Below, one piece after another: positions 23,125 to 31,585 of a stretch of DNA of 64,000 bases. The position numbers were made by a program, and so were the translations under genes. A model generated the notes under the pieces. It was given only the letters and a program-made list of their open reading frames with translations, was not told the DNA's origin and searched no databases. Source of the stretch: Pseudomonas sp. 8Z. GTDB lineage: Bacteria; Pseudomonadota; Gammaproteobacteria; Pseudomonadales; Pseudomonadaceae. The stretch spans positions 65,206 through 129,205 of the forward strand of contig NZ_LR733825.1 in assembly GCF_902506535.1 (NCBI RefSeq). The letters are read 5' to 3'. The stretch's first letter is position 1, and each line of letters opens with the position of its first letter.

Positions 23125-25385
23125 GAAAATCACTGCTGCTCTGCCTATTCCTGACTGCAGTTCTTGGGGGAACAGCACATGCTGACTCCCCTGGCGGACT
23201 GAGCCAATTCACCCCGCCACCAGGTGACACGTCGGTCGACTTCCTGGAAGAAGTGTTCGGCTCAATCGTGGGCACCATTCACTCCGGCGGAAACGTGGAG
23301 GGTGGTGAGACCGAGGACGTGCTGGGCAGCATGATGTCCGTGTTCGGCGGTGCCGTGATGTTCCTGGGGATGATATTCATCGCCTACACCACGATCAAAG
23401 GCACTGTCGACTCGGCTCAGGATGGTGAGGTCCTCGGCCGGAAGATGAGTGACGTTTGGATCCCGCTGCGTACCGCCGCTGGCGGTGCTCTGCTGCTACC
23501 GCTTGGGCACGGCTATTCGCTTATCCAGATCATGGTGCTATGGCTCGCGATTCAAGGCGTCGGCGTTGGGGATGCAATCTGGAGCCAAGCCGTCGACCAG
23601 ATCGGCAAGGACGGGATGCTGTCGCGGCCGCTGATTCCTGACTCCCGACCGCTCGCGGCAAACATCCTGAAATTCGAAGTCTGCACCGCGGCGATGAACA
23701 AGCAGTTCGAGGCCTCCGGCCGGTCGACGCGCATCCAGGCCGTCGCATCCACCCGCAAAGTCGTCAACACCGGCGAGATCGATGTCGATTTAGCCGATGC
23801 AATACCGGTCTACGGTGGCATCAACATGGTCCAGAAATACAACAAGGCGAGCTACACCGTCACCGACTACAAATGGAAGGCCAACGACAACTCATACATG
23901 AACCCCGACGTTTGCGGCGCTCTCAGCTGGAAACAGTCTTGGGAGGCCTCAGAAGGCAACAGCAACACAAAGGTGATCAAAGAGCCGATCATGGCAGCCC
24001 ATGCCAAAGCCGTTCTGCAGATGATCCAGGACGTCCGCCCGACAGCACAGCAAATCGTTGCGGGGCAAAAGCCAGCCCCAGGAGTGATAGACGCCGCAGC
24101 GAACACCTACGAAAACTCACTTCGCGCAGCAGCGAAGACCGCAGTGATGCAAACCAGTGATCGAGCTTCAGCAGATTTCCTCAAGGCAGCCAAGGATGGT
24201 GGTTGGCTATTCGCCGGCACCTGGTACAACCACATCGTCAAGATGAACGACGTGATGCAATCTACGCTGAACGGTTTGCCAGCGGTCGATCCGATCGCCA
24301 TCGTCGACAAGGAAACCAAGGAGACGCTCCAGACCTACGCCGATGTCATGCTCACCGCAGACGAATATGCCAAGCACCGCGTAGACTCTGTACGGAACAC
24401 CTACTATGCCGAAACCAACGTCAGGGAGCCCCGTGATGGAGAGGGGGCCTGGGAGTACGTCAAGAAGATGATGTCCGCGCCGTTCATGGGCGCGATAAAC
24501 CAGATGACGCAGAGTATCGCTGGTTCCAACCTCAACCACATGAGCCAGATGAAAAGCTTCGGCGACGTTATCGTCACCATAGGGGAGGTAATGCTCGCTG
24601 CGATGGCCGGAGTGAGTGGCGCTGCAAATTCGCTGGCGGCCAAGGTCACTGTGGGAAGCGTCTTCGACGTAGGAGCCGTAATTCAGTTTGCGTCTGGCCT
24701 TGTGACGACGTTGGTTCTGTTGTTGTTCTTTTTCGGTGTGACGTTGAGCACCTATGTGCCCATGATCCCCTTTATCACCTGGACGACCTCAATCGTGAAC
24801 TGGTTCGTTCTGGTGCTGGAGTCCGTCATTGCCGCTCCGCTGTTCGCTGTCGCGCACATTCACCCGGACGGTGATGACACGGTCGGACGAGCGGGCCAGG
24901 GTTACATGATGATCCTCTCGCTCGTGATGCGGCCTGCCCTGATGCTATTCGGCTTGGTTGGAGGGATGTTGCTCACCCAGCCTATCGTCGGCTACATCAA
25001 TGCGGCCTTCATGTCTGTCGTCTCGGGGATCCAGGCGGACAGCATGACCGGCATGGTGAGCTTCATCGCCTACGTGGCCATCTACGTTGTGATCATGACT
25101 ACGGTCGTGCACATCGTCTTCAGTCTGATTCACTGGGTACCGGACAATATTCTGCGCTGGATCGGTCAGGGCGCGACCGGAGGTATCGCGGACGCAGAGC
25201 GCACCGGTGATGGTGGGCAGGACGTGTTTGTGGCCGGGGTTAGGGAAAGCAAGCACGGCGCCGCTGGTGGTCTGGGTGGTGGGGCGAAACACGGCAAAGG
25301 GCCAGACAGCTCTACTACTGGGACTCCTGGCCGAGGCATGCCAGACAACAGCACACTACTGGGCGGCCCGCCCCCAGGAGGTTAA
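23121..25385 (+). CDS. DotA/TraY-like type IVB secretion membrane protein
   Basis: Start chosen at ATG 23121, overlapping the preceding stop; it gives a signal peptide (MRKSLLLCLFLTAVLGGTAHA). The 754-residue protein has a membrane segment near residues 75-100, a second at about 120-145, a long periplasmic domain, and four or more helices between about 510 and 690, ending in a Gly-rich tail. This topology and sequence (GSMMSVFGGAVMFLGMIF, AAGGALLLPLG) match DotA/TraY of IncI plasmids and Dot/Icm systems. No other type IVB gene is present in the element. It might act in entry exclusion or hijack a helper's secretion machine. Confidence 0.8.
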   Translation: MRKSLLLCLFLTAVLGGTAHADSPGGLSQFTPPPGDTSVDFLEEVFGSIVGTIHSGGNVEGGETEDVLGSMMSVFGGAVMFLGMIFIAYTTIKGTVDSAQDGEVLGRKMSDVWIPLRTAAGGALLLPLGHGYSLIQIMVLWLAIQGVGVGDAIWSQAVDQIGKDGMLSRPLIPDSRPLAANILKFEVCTAAMNKQFEASGRSTRIQAVASTRKVVNTGEIDVDLADAIPVYGGINMVQKYNKASYTVTDYKWKANDNSYMNPDVCGALSWKQSWEASEGNSNTKVIKEPIMAAHAKAVLQMIQDVRPTAQQIVAGQKPAPGVIDAAANTYENSLRAAAKTAVMQTSDRASADFLKAAKDGGWLFAGTWYNHIVKMNDVMQSTLNGLPAVDPIAIVDKETKETLQTYADVMLTADEYAKHRVDSVRNTYYAETNVREPRDGEGAWEYVKKMMSAPFMGAINQMTQSIAGSNLNHMSQMKSFGDVIVTIGEVMLAAMAGVSGAANSLAAKVTVGSVFDVGAVIQFASGLVTTLVLLLFFFGVTLSTYVPMIPFITWTTSIVNWFVLVLESVIAAPLFAVAHIHPDGDDTVGRAGQGYMMILSLVMRPALMLFGLVGGMLLTQPIVGYINAAFMSVVSGIQADSMTGMVSFIAYVAIYVVIMTTVVHIVFSLIHWVPDNILRWIGQGATGGIADAERTGDGGQDVFVAGVRESKHGAAGGLGGGAKHGKGPDSSTTGTPGRGMPDNSTLLGGPPPGG

Positions 25386-25721
25386 TTACCTCTGGGGGCG
25401 GGAACTTGCCCCCTCATATCCGCGATCTTCCAGATATCTATCAAAGGCCTTCTGGCGAAGCGAGTCTCTATTTTCCTTTGCCAGTAGCGGAGAGTTAGGA
25501 GAAGTCTTTCTCAACTCTTCCAACAGCAGAAGCAAAACATAGTTATTCGCTTCAAAGTGGCCCTGCATAATTTCGATGCGTTCATTCAGCGCGCTTACTT
25601 GATGTTTCAAGCTCTCTGAATGCGAGCGCCATTCATTAATTGCAGCTTCGTATGATGCTTGGGTTGCACGAGAGTGCGCGTAACCAGCAGATAGGCCAAC
25701 TTGATATCCGGAAGATGACAT
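25386..25721 (-). CDS. Coiled-coil hypothetical protein (111 aa)
   Basis: The product begins MSSSGYQVGLSAGYAHSRAT and has a predicted coiled coil at about residues 30-75 (ESLKHQVSALNERIEIMQ). It is convergent with the DotA/TraY gene, with no gap between the stops. A GAGAG element precedes the start. No family is recognised. Confidence 0.55.
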   Translation of the reverse strand: MSSSGYQVGLSAGYAHSRATQASYEAAINEWRSHSESLKHQVSALNERIEIMQGHFEANNYVLLLLLEELRKTSPNSPLLAKENRDSLRQKAFDRYLEDRGYEGASSRPQR

Positions 25722-25806
25722 TGAAAGTCTCTCTGTACAAGGCGATGAGAGTATTCAAGCAAAGTGATCGCTGATGTACAAGGATCAGACAAATAAAAAG
25801 TCGCAT

Positions 25807-25869
25807 GTGACCTAAAAAGCGATTAGTCATGTGTGACCTAAAAAGGATAGGTCGTAAGTGACCTAAAAA
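25807..25869 (+). repeat. Three GTGACCTAAAAA direct repeats plus an inverted copy
   Basis: GTGACCTAAAAA is found at 25807-25818, 25833-25844 and 25858-25869 (spacing 26 and 25 bases). An inverted core, TTAGGTCAC, lies at 25969-25977, thirteen bases before the recombinase start codon. They resemble binding sites for a regulator or for the recombinase itself. Confidence 0.65.
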
Positions 25870-25874
25870 TAAAA

Positions 25875-25943
25875 CACATTCACGCAGCTGCGTGAATGTG
25901 GGCGCCGGTCGCCGGAACGGCGATTCGCGTAGCGAAAGGCGCC
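25875..25943. repeat. 26-bp palindrome abutting a T-shaped double-hairpin structure
   Basis: 25875-25900 is a perfect palindrome (arm CACATTCACGCAG). Directly after it, GGCGCC (25901-25906) can pair with GGCGCC (25938-25943), enclosing two hairpins: TCGCCG-GAA-CGGCGA (25909-25923) and TTCGC-GTA-GCGAA (25924-25936). As single-stranded DNA or RNA this would form a three-way, T-shaped fold. It sits 46 bases before the second recombinase gene and could be a recombination, transfer or single-strand origin site. Confidence 0.7.
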
Positions 25944-25989
25944 CTTTCAGCCAACCAGCTCAAGCGACTTAGGTCACTGGAAAAACGCT

Positions 25990-27036
25990 ATGAAGACCCA
26001 GGAAGAGATTTTCGAGCTCGTAAGAACAGCACGCCAACGAATGAATGAACTGCAATCTAAAAGGCTAACCAAGTCGACTGAGGATGGTTATGTTCGCGAA
26101 TACAACCGCATGGTTGGCGATGAAGGGGCTAATCCAGAGAAACTATGGTCAGCAATCTGTGCGACTCAAAGTAAGTCCACATATCGAAGAAGAGTGGCCG
26201 CAACAATGCACTGTTGTCGCGCTCAGCTTCAGGAGGCATTGCGGTGTCAAGATGCGGCTCAGCGTGCGGGTGATATGAATGCCCTCAAATACCAAGTGGC
26301 AGCGATCGAAGAAGTGATCGGGATCTTGAATATTGTTGAAAGGCACAAAGGGCAGTGTCCTCTCGAAAATACGGTAAGGCGGAAGTCAAAGCGATCTGAC
26401 TTAAAATATCTGCCTGGTAATTGGCGGGATCAGTTGCATAAGCAACTTGAGGGAAGCAAGTACGAGCTGGCATATCTGGCGGAGGCAGCGTCGGGATGTC
26501 GACCAGGTGAGCTTGAGAAAGGCGTAAAAGTGATTTGTTCCAAAGAGAGCGGACTATTGACTGTCCGTATTGATAACGGAATCAAGGTTACTGACCAGAA
26601 AGGCCAGCCCTGGCGTGAGATCACCTATCGAGTCGATCAGAATCCGTTGGTGAGGGCTCTCTACGAGATCTGCAGAAATGCCGCTTCGGGCGCAGCAGAG
26701 ATCGAGACAGTTGTCGACATCGAGAAAACTACCAACTGGCGTGCAGCGCTATCGTCGGCCGGACAAAAGCTATGGCCGAGACTCAAGTTCCGGATCTGCC
26801 CGTATCACCTCCGAAATGCCGTGGCTAGTGACTGGAAGCGGGCCGGGCTTAGTGAAGAAGAGATCTCGGCCGCACTAGGCCACTGCGTAAACAAGACGTC
26901 CAGCAACTATGGTCAGTTTCAGATCGGGCAGGGAGCTGGCGGTTTGAGTCCTGTCGAGGTAAGAGCTGCACGTCCTGTCTTGAATACTCGGACTCTATCT
27001 CCCCAAGTGAATCGGGTCTCCCTGAGCCCAAAATGA
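25990..27036 (+). CDS. Tyrosine recombinase, second of the element
   Basis: The 348-residue protein has all the spacing landmarks of a tyrosine recombinase: R171 in GCRPGE, H273-x-x-R276 in YHLRNAVASD, H298 in LGHCVNK and the nucleophile Y307, nine residues later. The N-terminal 150 residues (helical, basic) would bind DNA. It is clearly different from the integrase at the tRNA end. Its position beside iterons, palindromes and the T-shaped fold suggests dimer resolution, inversion or a special recombination step rather than tRNA integration. Ribosome binding is weak (GGAAAAA). Confidence 0.85.
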   Translation: MKTQEEIFELVRTARQRMNELQSKRLTKSTEDGYVREYNRMVGDEGANPEKLWSAICATQSKSTYRRRVAATMHCCRAQLQEALRCQDAAQRAGDMNALKYQVAAIEEVIGILNIVERHKGQCPLENTVRRKSKRSDLKYLPGNWRDQLHKQLEGSKYELAYLAEAASGCRPGELEKGVKVICSKESGLLTVRIDNGIKVTDQKGQPWREITYRVDQNPLVRALYEICRNAASGAAEIETVVDIEKTTNWRAALSSAGQKLWPRLKFRICPYHLRNAVASDWKRAGLSEEEISAALGHCVNKTSSNYGQFQIGQGAGGLSPVEVRAARPVLNTRTLSPQVNRVSLSPK

Positions 27037-27176
27037 CCCCGCCGTTTACGTGCCATGGCTTGGGTTCGGAGTACCAACCCTCGACCGGCTGCGGCAGCGG
27101 AGCTGCCTTGGTCTCGGGTTTGCGACTTGAAAAAAGCTACGGTATCAAGCTTTTGCTGAGCAACTTGCGGTGCTAG

Positions 27177-27998
27177 CTAGATTGCATCACTCATTTGAAA
27201 GAATATTTTCATCCATTCCTTCTCTTCCTCAGATGGTTCGTACTTATAGCCTTGATCTACCGGATGCCAATACCTGGGCGCTGTGACCAGCTCGTTGAAT
27301 ACAAGCTCAGCGGTGACATACATGAGCCAGGCAGCGATACGTAGCGAACTTAGGTTGACTTCCAGGGCCTCGTGCCGCTCGGAGAAAACACGGATTGGTG
27401 TAATGGATTTGTGTAGTTGACCTATGTGAGCAAAGCTATCGCTAAAATGGCCATAAAGCTGGCCAAAAGGCGGAAGCGCTTTTTTTGCCGCAGCTATTGT
27501 TTTTGGAGACTGGAGTGTATGGTTTTGGTATGCAGTCAGATCATTGGGATGCTGTACCAGATGCAAGGTCGTTGAGACTGCCTCGAGAAGTGATCTGATA
27601 ATGATTCCCGGCTGAAGGACATAACCCATGCGGAGAACTGCTGTTGCCGCAGCAAAAGAATTGGCTGCGTTGAGCAGTAGCTGAGCGCAGGCAGATCGTA
27701 GTTCGTCTTCCTTCTGAGTTGCGACGGAAAGGCCAGAGTAAACCAAGCCAGTTGACTTGCTGAGTAGTGAACTCAGCTTCGACAAGTCATCCGCACACAG
27801 GCGGTCAAATGATTCCTCAATTTTGGGGCCGTCCCTGCGCAATTGGTTCAGAAGTATATCGTCGGTGAATACAACCACCTTTCGCTCGTCTGGGGTAATA
27901 AAGGCGGAAGCAAGGCGTACCAGAGGGGAGGCTTGCGTCGGTGATGAGTTTTGTTCGCGGCTAGCTTGCTTAGGCTTCTTGCGATGGCTTCGACTCAT
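27177..27998 (-). CDS. Hypothetical cargo protein (273 aa), possibly DUF5677-like
   Basis: The protein has a basic, low-complexity N-terminus (MSRSHRKKPKQASREQ) followed by a helical body; a stretch around residues 110-200 (RSLLEAVSTTLHLVQHP, HFSDSFAHIGQLHKS) recalls DUF5677, an uncharacterised mostly helical family. The family match is weak. It is the first of several cargo genes read toward the left. The interval 27037-27176 before it has no gene. Confidence 0.65.
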   Translation of the reverse strand: MSRSHRKKPKQASREQNSSPTQASPLVRLASAFITPDERKVVVFTDDILLNQLRRDGPKIEESFDRLCADDLSKLSSLLSKSTGLVYSGLSVATQKEDELRSACAQLLLNAANSFAAATAVLRMGYVLQPGIIIRSLLEAVSTTLHLVQHPNDLTAYQNHTLQSPKTIAAAKKALPPFGQLYGHFSDSFAHIGQLHKSITPIRVFSERHEALEVNLSSLRIAAWLMYVTAELVFNELVTAPRYWHPVDQGYKYEPSEEEKEWMKIFFQMSDAI

Positions 27999-28080
27999 AA
28001 TTGCTAGAGGCCTATCTTTGGCTAAAGGGTTGGCTTGGGTTCATCTCGAATGAATGAGGCGAGAGGCTCGAACAGATTTT

Positions 28081-28500
28081 TTATGTTGCTATGCGCGTGC
28101 CCAGCAATACAGCTTCTAGGTCGGCCTGAGCTACAGATGAATTGCCAAGGGCGTCTCGGCGCATAGCAGCTACCATGTCGGTGAAAGCCTTGCACTGTTC
28201 GTCAGTATTCATTGCAGCACCTAGGCGCTCAAATTTCGCAAAAGCAGAGACCACCGTCGGGGCGCCGTAAAGAGAAATCCTACATTTTGCATCGGCGGTT
28301 TTGGCTCCAAGTTGTCTGCCCTCTGCGGAGCTTCTCTGGTGTCCGAGATTTGCTTGCTCACTTACACACAGCAAGTAATCAGCGTATGCCTTTGACCTCA
28401 GATCTCGTTGGTGCTTTTTGTTGTCTAGGTGCCGAGAGAACAGAAATTGCAATACAGCTCCTACAACAAGGCCGATAAGAGAAAATACTGCGGTATTCAC
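28081..28500 (-). CDS. Small membrane-anchored hypothetical protein
   Basis: Start chosen at GTG 28500, five bases behind AAGGAGG, rather than the ATG at 28539, which has none. The 139-residue product has one N-terminal membrane helix (AVFSLIGLVVGAVLQFLFS), then basic residues and a cytoplasmic helical domain. Such single-helix proteins with a following four-helix body are common in mobile elements without known function. Confidence 0.65.
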   Translation of the reverse strand: MNTAVFSLIGLVVGAVLQFLFSRHLDNKKHQRDLRSKAYADYLLCVSEQANLGHQRSSAEGRQLGAKTADAKCRISLYGAPTVVSAFAKFERLGAAMNTDEQCKAFTDMVAAMRRDALGNSSVAQADLEAVLLGTRIAT

Positions 28501-28539
28501 CAAACCTCCTTTGCAACATATCGTTTGGCCAGGGTGCAA

Positions 28540-28767
28540 TCATAGCTTTCTGGCATCCTGAGCTCGTGCCTGCGTATCATCGTCTTTTGTTGACTGCATC
28601 ACCAGCTCGATTGTGTCCAACGGCAAGCGCCTCCTAGACCCCGTCTTCCTTTGATGATGTTCCGTGATCAGGCGACGTTGGTCGGTGAGCAATGCCATGG
28701 CAGCAGCGCTTCGTAGTCTTCGACGCTGCTCGCGCTCAGCAGGTACTATAGCCCCAACCTGACTCAT
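28540..28767 (-). CDS. Small basic hypothetical protein (75 aa)
   Basis: The product is Arg-rich (EREQRRRLRSAAAMALLTDQRRL) and may bind nucleic acid. No Shine-Dalgarno sequence precedes the ATG; instead an inverted repeat lies at 28769-28783, one base upstream. Translation is therefore uncertain. Its stop lies 40 bases before the GTG of the next gene. Confidence 0.4.
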   Translation of the reverse strand: MSQVGAIVPAEREQRRRLRSAAAMALLTDQRRLITEHHQRKTGSRRRLPLDTIELVMQSTKDDDTQARAQDARKL

Positions 28768-28768
28768 T

Positions 28769-28783
28769 GTACGCTTAGCGTAC
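28769..28783. promoter_or_regulatory. GTACGC-TTA-GCGTAC inverted repeat
   Basis: A perfect six-base inverted repeat with a three-base spacer lies between the nuclease-like gene end and the start of the small basic protein. It may be an operator or a short hairpin at a leader end. Confidence 0.45.
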
Positions 28784-28799
28784 GTTTTTTCCGTTTTCC

Positions 28800-29828
28800 C
28801 TATCGTTGAGTGTTGCCAATTCTTCTCTTGCTTATTACGTTCGGATTACCTTTTGTAAGACCGCGACCTGGGCTCATTGAGTAATATTTGGTGCCATTGT
28901 ATTCCATGGCCCAGTACTCCAGTTTTTCATTCCATGTTCTGACTGAAAGCTCGCCAACGTTGGCATGATTTGCAATGCTTAGATAAGATTTCCATACTTT
29001 TCTGTAATGTGAGTCAAGGCTGCCAAATACATACGTTGACTCATCTTGGAATGATAAATTGCTGAATATTAGAACCGTGGCGAGCTCTACTCCTTTTTCA
29101 TTTGGCAAATCCCACCTGGCTCCGCTGTACCAATAGCTTAAAGCTTGGAAGATACCCCTGGAGCTTTTACCGTGAAACCCTTTTCCCGTTACTGGGTTTA
29201 GGTGTTTAACCTCAACGCCAATGTATTTGTCTGTGAACCCGTGCTGAATAAGTTCGTCTTTTGCCTTTATTATAAAGTCTATTCTTATTTGCTCTATTTC
29301 TCTATTTACAAAGCCCGTTCCATTGATCTCATGATGAATATGAAACCACTTTGAGAGATTTTTTATGAACCATTCATGAAGCTCATCTTCGCTTTGCCAT
29401 ATAGATGAATAACCTTCATCTATATGGCGATTGCGCTGCTGCATAAGGTATGTGGGTAATAAATTCGAAATTTCTACCTCATTGGCTGAGCAGTACCCAT
29501 CAATGATCTCTCCAAGTTCGGCCAATTTTTGATCAATGGTCTTGCTGTCTCTTGAATGCAGAAGAGGGGATAGGTTGCTTTTTGTTGATGAAAGAATCTT
29601 CAGCCTTTTTTGGATAAATGCATCTTCTAAGTTTTGGTCGCTAGGAGGGGGCTGAATTTTCACTTTTGCCTTTCCTATTTCTCCACCACGAAATTCCCCG
29701 CAGAACTGGCACTGATTTGCATATGCAGTCCCGATCCCTTTTTTTCTCAAGCGCAGTTCTAGGAAGTCAGAGCAATCATGATCTAGATCCTCGAGCGCTA
29801 CGGCAGATTCAATATGTGGGTAATCCAT
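28800..29828 (-). CDS. PD-(D/E)XK-like nuclease-fold protein, unknown target
   Basis: Start taken at ATG 29828 (342 residues); a TTG at about 29881, overlapping the stop of the gene upstream, is an alternative. Near residue 152 lies an acidic helix (EDELHEWF), then D184 in RIDFII and E206-V-K208 in GVEVKHLN, the spacing expected for a PD-(D/E)XK active site. A C40-x2-C43 pair may be a zinc knuckle. Such proteins cut DNA in restriction and defence. GC content is clearly lower than in core genes. No methylase or other partner is evident. Confidence 0.7.
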   Translation of the reverse strand: MDYPHIESAVALEDLDHDCSDFLELRLRKKGIGTAYANQCQFCGEFRGGEIGKAKVKIQPPPSDQNLEDAFIQKRLKILSSTKSNLSPLLHSRDSKTIDQKLAELGEIIDGYCSANEVEISNLLPTYLMQQRNRHIDEGYSSIWQSEDELHEWFIKNLSKWFHIHHEINGTGFVNREIEQIRIDFIIKAKDELIQHGFTDKYIGVEVKHLNPVTGKGFHGKSSRGIFQALSYWYSGARWDLPNEKGVELATVLIFSNLSFQDESTYVFGSLDSHYRKVWKSYLSIANHANVGELSVRTWNEKLEYWAMEYNGTKYYSMSPGRGLTKGNPNVISKRRIGNTQR

Positions 29829-29877
29829 GTGGCTATAGTCCGGATTGGCGCTTGTAATGGTTAAATGGTTCGGAGTA

Positions 29878-30276
29878 TCAAGAGTTCTTTTTTTGCGTGG
29901 CCGCGTAGTGCCTGGTCTGGAAAGGCAGGATTGCCTTGGTGTTCGGGGTTTCGGTCTCGTCCAGGCCCCAGGCATTGAGCAGATCCACCATCGACCCTCC
30001 CTCAAAACTAACTTTCAGGTCTACCAGGTCGCGTAGCGCCCGCTGACGTTCGAGCTCGATGCAGGGGTAGCGGCGGATCACATCCAGGGCGAACCTGGCG
30101 CGACGCTGCTGGATGCCCTCCAGGGCCTCCAGGGTGCGTTTTAGCGAGGGGAGGGGGTCGGGGTCGTACCAGACGAGCAGGGCGACCTCGATAAGTGTCT
30201 CAGGCGCTGCCTGGGTCAGAGGGGCGCTTGCCAAGGTGGTCAAGGCGGTTGAGGTGCTCGTTACAGGGGTCGTCAT
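29878..30276 (-). CDS. Hypothetical protein (132 aa) near integrase
   Basis: The 132-residue product starts at ATG 30276 with GAGG upstream. It begins with a Thr/Ala-rich segment, then a helical part (PLPSLKRTLEALEGIQQRRARFALDV). No family is recognised. It has higher GC than the neighbouring nuclease-like gene, so the two may have different origins even though their ends meet. Confidence 0.6.
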   Translation of the reverse strand: MTTPVTSTSTALTTLASAPLTQAAPETLIEVALLVWYDPDPLPSLKRTLEALEGIQQRRARFALDVIRRYPCIELERQRALRDLVDLKVSFEGGSMVDLLNAWGLDETETPNTKAILPFQTRHYAATQKKNS

Positions 30277-30370
30277 GGAAGTCGCCCTCGGCAGGTGCTT
30301 CTAGCTTACTGTGCAAAGTCTCGTGATGGCTCGATCGCTTAAATCGAGCTGGTGAGGCATGGATGCCGCG

Positions 30371-30404
30371 CCAGGCGCCGGGCGGCTTTTTGCCCGGGGC
30401 CTGG
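30371..30404. terminator. Large GC-rich hairpin before the integrase gene end
   Basis: CCAGGC-G-CCGGGC pairs with GCCCGG-G-GCCTGG around an eight-base loop (30371-30404). It lies between the 3' end of the integrase gene and the 132-residue gene, and would isolate the integrase transcript from the cargo. No T-tract follows. Confidence 0.5.
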
Positions 30405-30442
30405 CCACCAGCGCCGGCAGGGATGCCGGAAGTGGATCTGAG

Positions 30443-31558
30443 TCAGGCGCTAGGTCTTGAGTCCTGGCGCGATTGGTCGATGTTATCTAGTGCGTTGACC
30501 AGATCTTCTGCTCGTAGGTGCGTGTAGCGTTTGAGCATTTGCATCGACTTGTGCCCACTGATTGCCGCAACCTGCTGATCAGTGAGCTGGCCGCTTTCCA
30601 CTAGCCTGCTCACGGCTTCATGCCTAAGGTCATGGAACCGGAGATCTGCCATGCCGAGCCGCTTTTTCATCCCATTCCAGACTTTCGAGAAGACATAGGG
30701 CCTTCTCTTTTCATCCTTGCCTGGTTCGCCGAAGAAAATGAGATTGGTATCGATGGGGCGTATGGGGTTCTCCAGGGCCTCCTTAAAGGCCTGGGTCGCT
30801 GCTTGAGTCAGGGGTACGGTTCGGCTTTCCCCGTTTTTCGTGTCTATGAGCTTCACCACGCGTTTTTTAAGGTCTACCTGGTGCCGACGTAGCGAGGTGA
30901 TCTCTGACGAGCGCATGCCGGTCTCTACGGCGATTCTGGCGATCCAGCCGAGCATTGGGTTGTGATAGGCGTTAACGGCCTGGAACAGCTTCCGTTCTTC
31001 ATCCGGGCTGAGTCGTCGATCACGTCCCTCTCCGGGGCTGGGCTTGCGTATATTCAGCACGGGGTTTTGGGGGAGGCCAATGCGCCATTCTTGGATGGCC
31101 ACCGTGAAGAGGTTGCTGAGTAGAGCCAGCTCAAGGCGGACGGTGTTGGCGCTGACGGTTCTAGGGGCAGCGTCGCTGCCTTCCTTGTATTTCGTACGGA
31201 TAGTTTCCTTCAGGCGCTTGTCGCGGTACTCAGCGATCACGTCGGCTGAGAGGGCGGCGAGGGAATACTTGCCGAGGTGGCGGATGAGCGGGGCGGCCTT
31301 GGTCTTCTCAGCTTTTTGCGTGGAGGCTTTCTTGGTCGGGGTGACTTCCTCCAAGTAGCGCCCCAGGGCTTTCTCTAGAGTTGTCTTTTCGGAAGGGGAG
31401 CGACGCAGGTATACGCCGCGGACCATCTCGTCCTCGGTGGAGCGAGCCCAGTCATCGGCGTCACGTTTGGTGCGGAAGGTCTTGGAAGCCGTTGGCCATC
31501 CTTGCTTGCGGATGACAGCTTTCCAGGTACCAGAGGGGGTTCTTACGATTGTCGCCAT
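30443..31558 (-). CDS. Site-specific tyrosine integrase of the tRNA-Phe element
   Basis: Start chosen at ATG 31558 behind GGAG. The 371-residue protein has an N-terminal arm-binding domain (MATIVRTPSGTWKAVIRKQGW), a core-binding domain, and the catalytic set: R in GMRSSEITSLRR, H-x-x-R in HDLRHEAVSRL, H in ISGHKSMQMLKRYTH with the Tyr nucleophile in KRYTH. It lies next to the intact tRNA-Phe, as is usual for P4-like or phage-type tRNA integrases, and should catalyse integration and excision between the 46-bp repeats. Confidence 0.95.
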   Translation of the reverse strand: MATIVRTPSGTWKAVIRKQGWPTASKTFRTKRDADDWARSTEDEMVRGVYLRRSPSEKTTLEKALGRYLEEVTPTKKASTQKAEKTKAAPLIRHLGKYSLAALSADVIAEYRDKRLKETIRTKYKEGSDAAPRTVSANTVRLELALLSNLFTVAIQEWRIGLPQNPVLNIRKPSPGEGRDRRLSPDEERKLFQAVNAYHNPMLGWIARIAVETGMRSSEITSLRRHQVDLKKRVVKLIDTKNGESRTVPLTQAATQAFKEALENPIRPIDTNLIFFGEPGKDEKRRPYVFSKVWNGMKKRLGMADLRFHDLRHEAVSRLVESGQLTDQQVAAISGHKSMQMLKRYTHLRAEDLVNALDNIDQSRQDSRPSA

Positions 31559-31585
31559 CAGCATCTCCACTAGCAAAGTGTCGGC

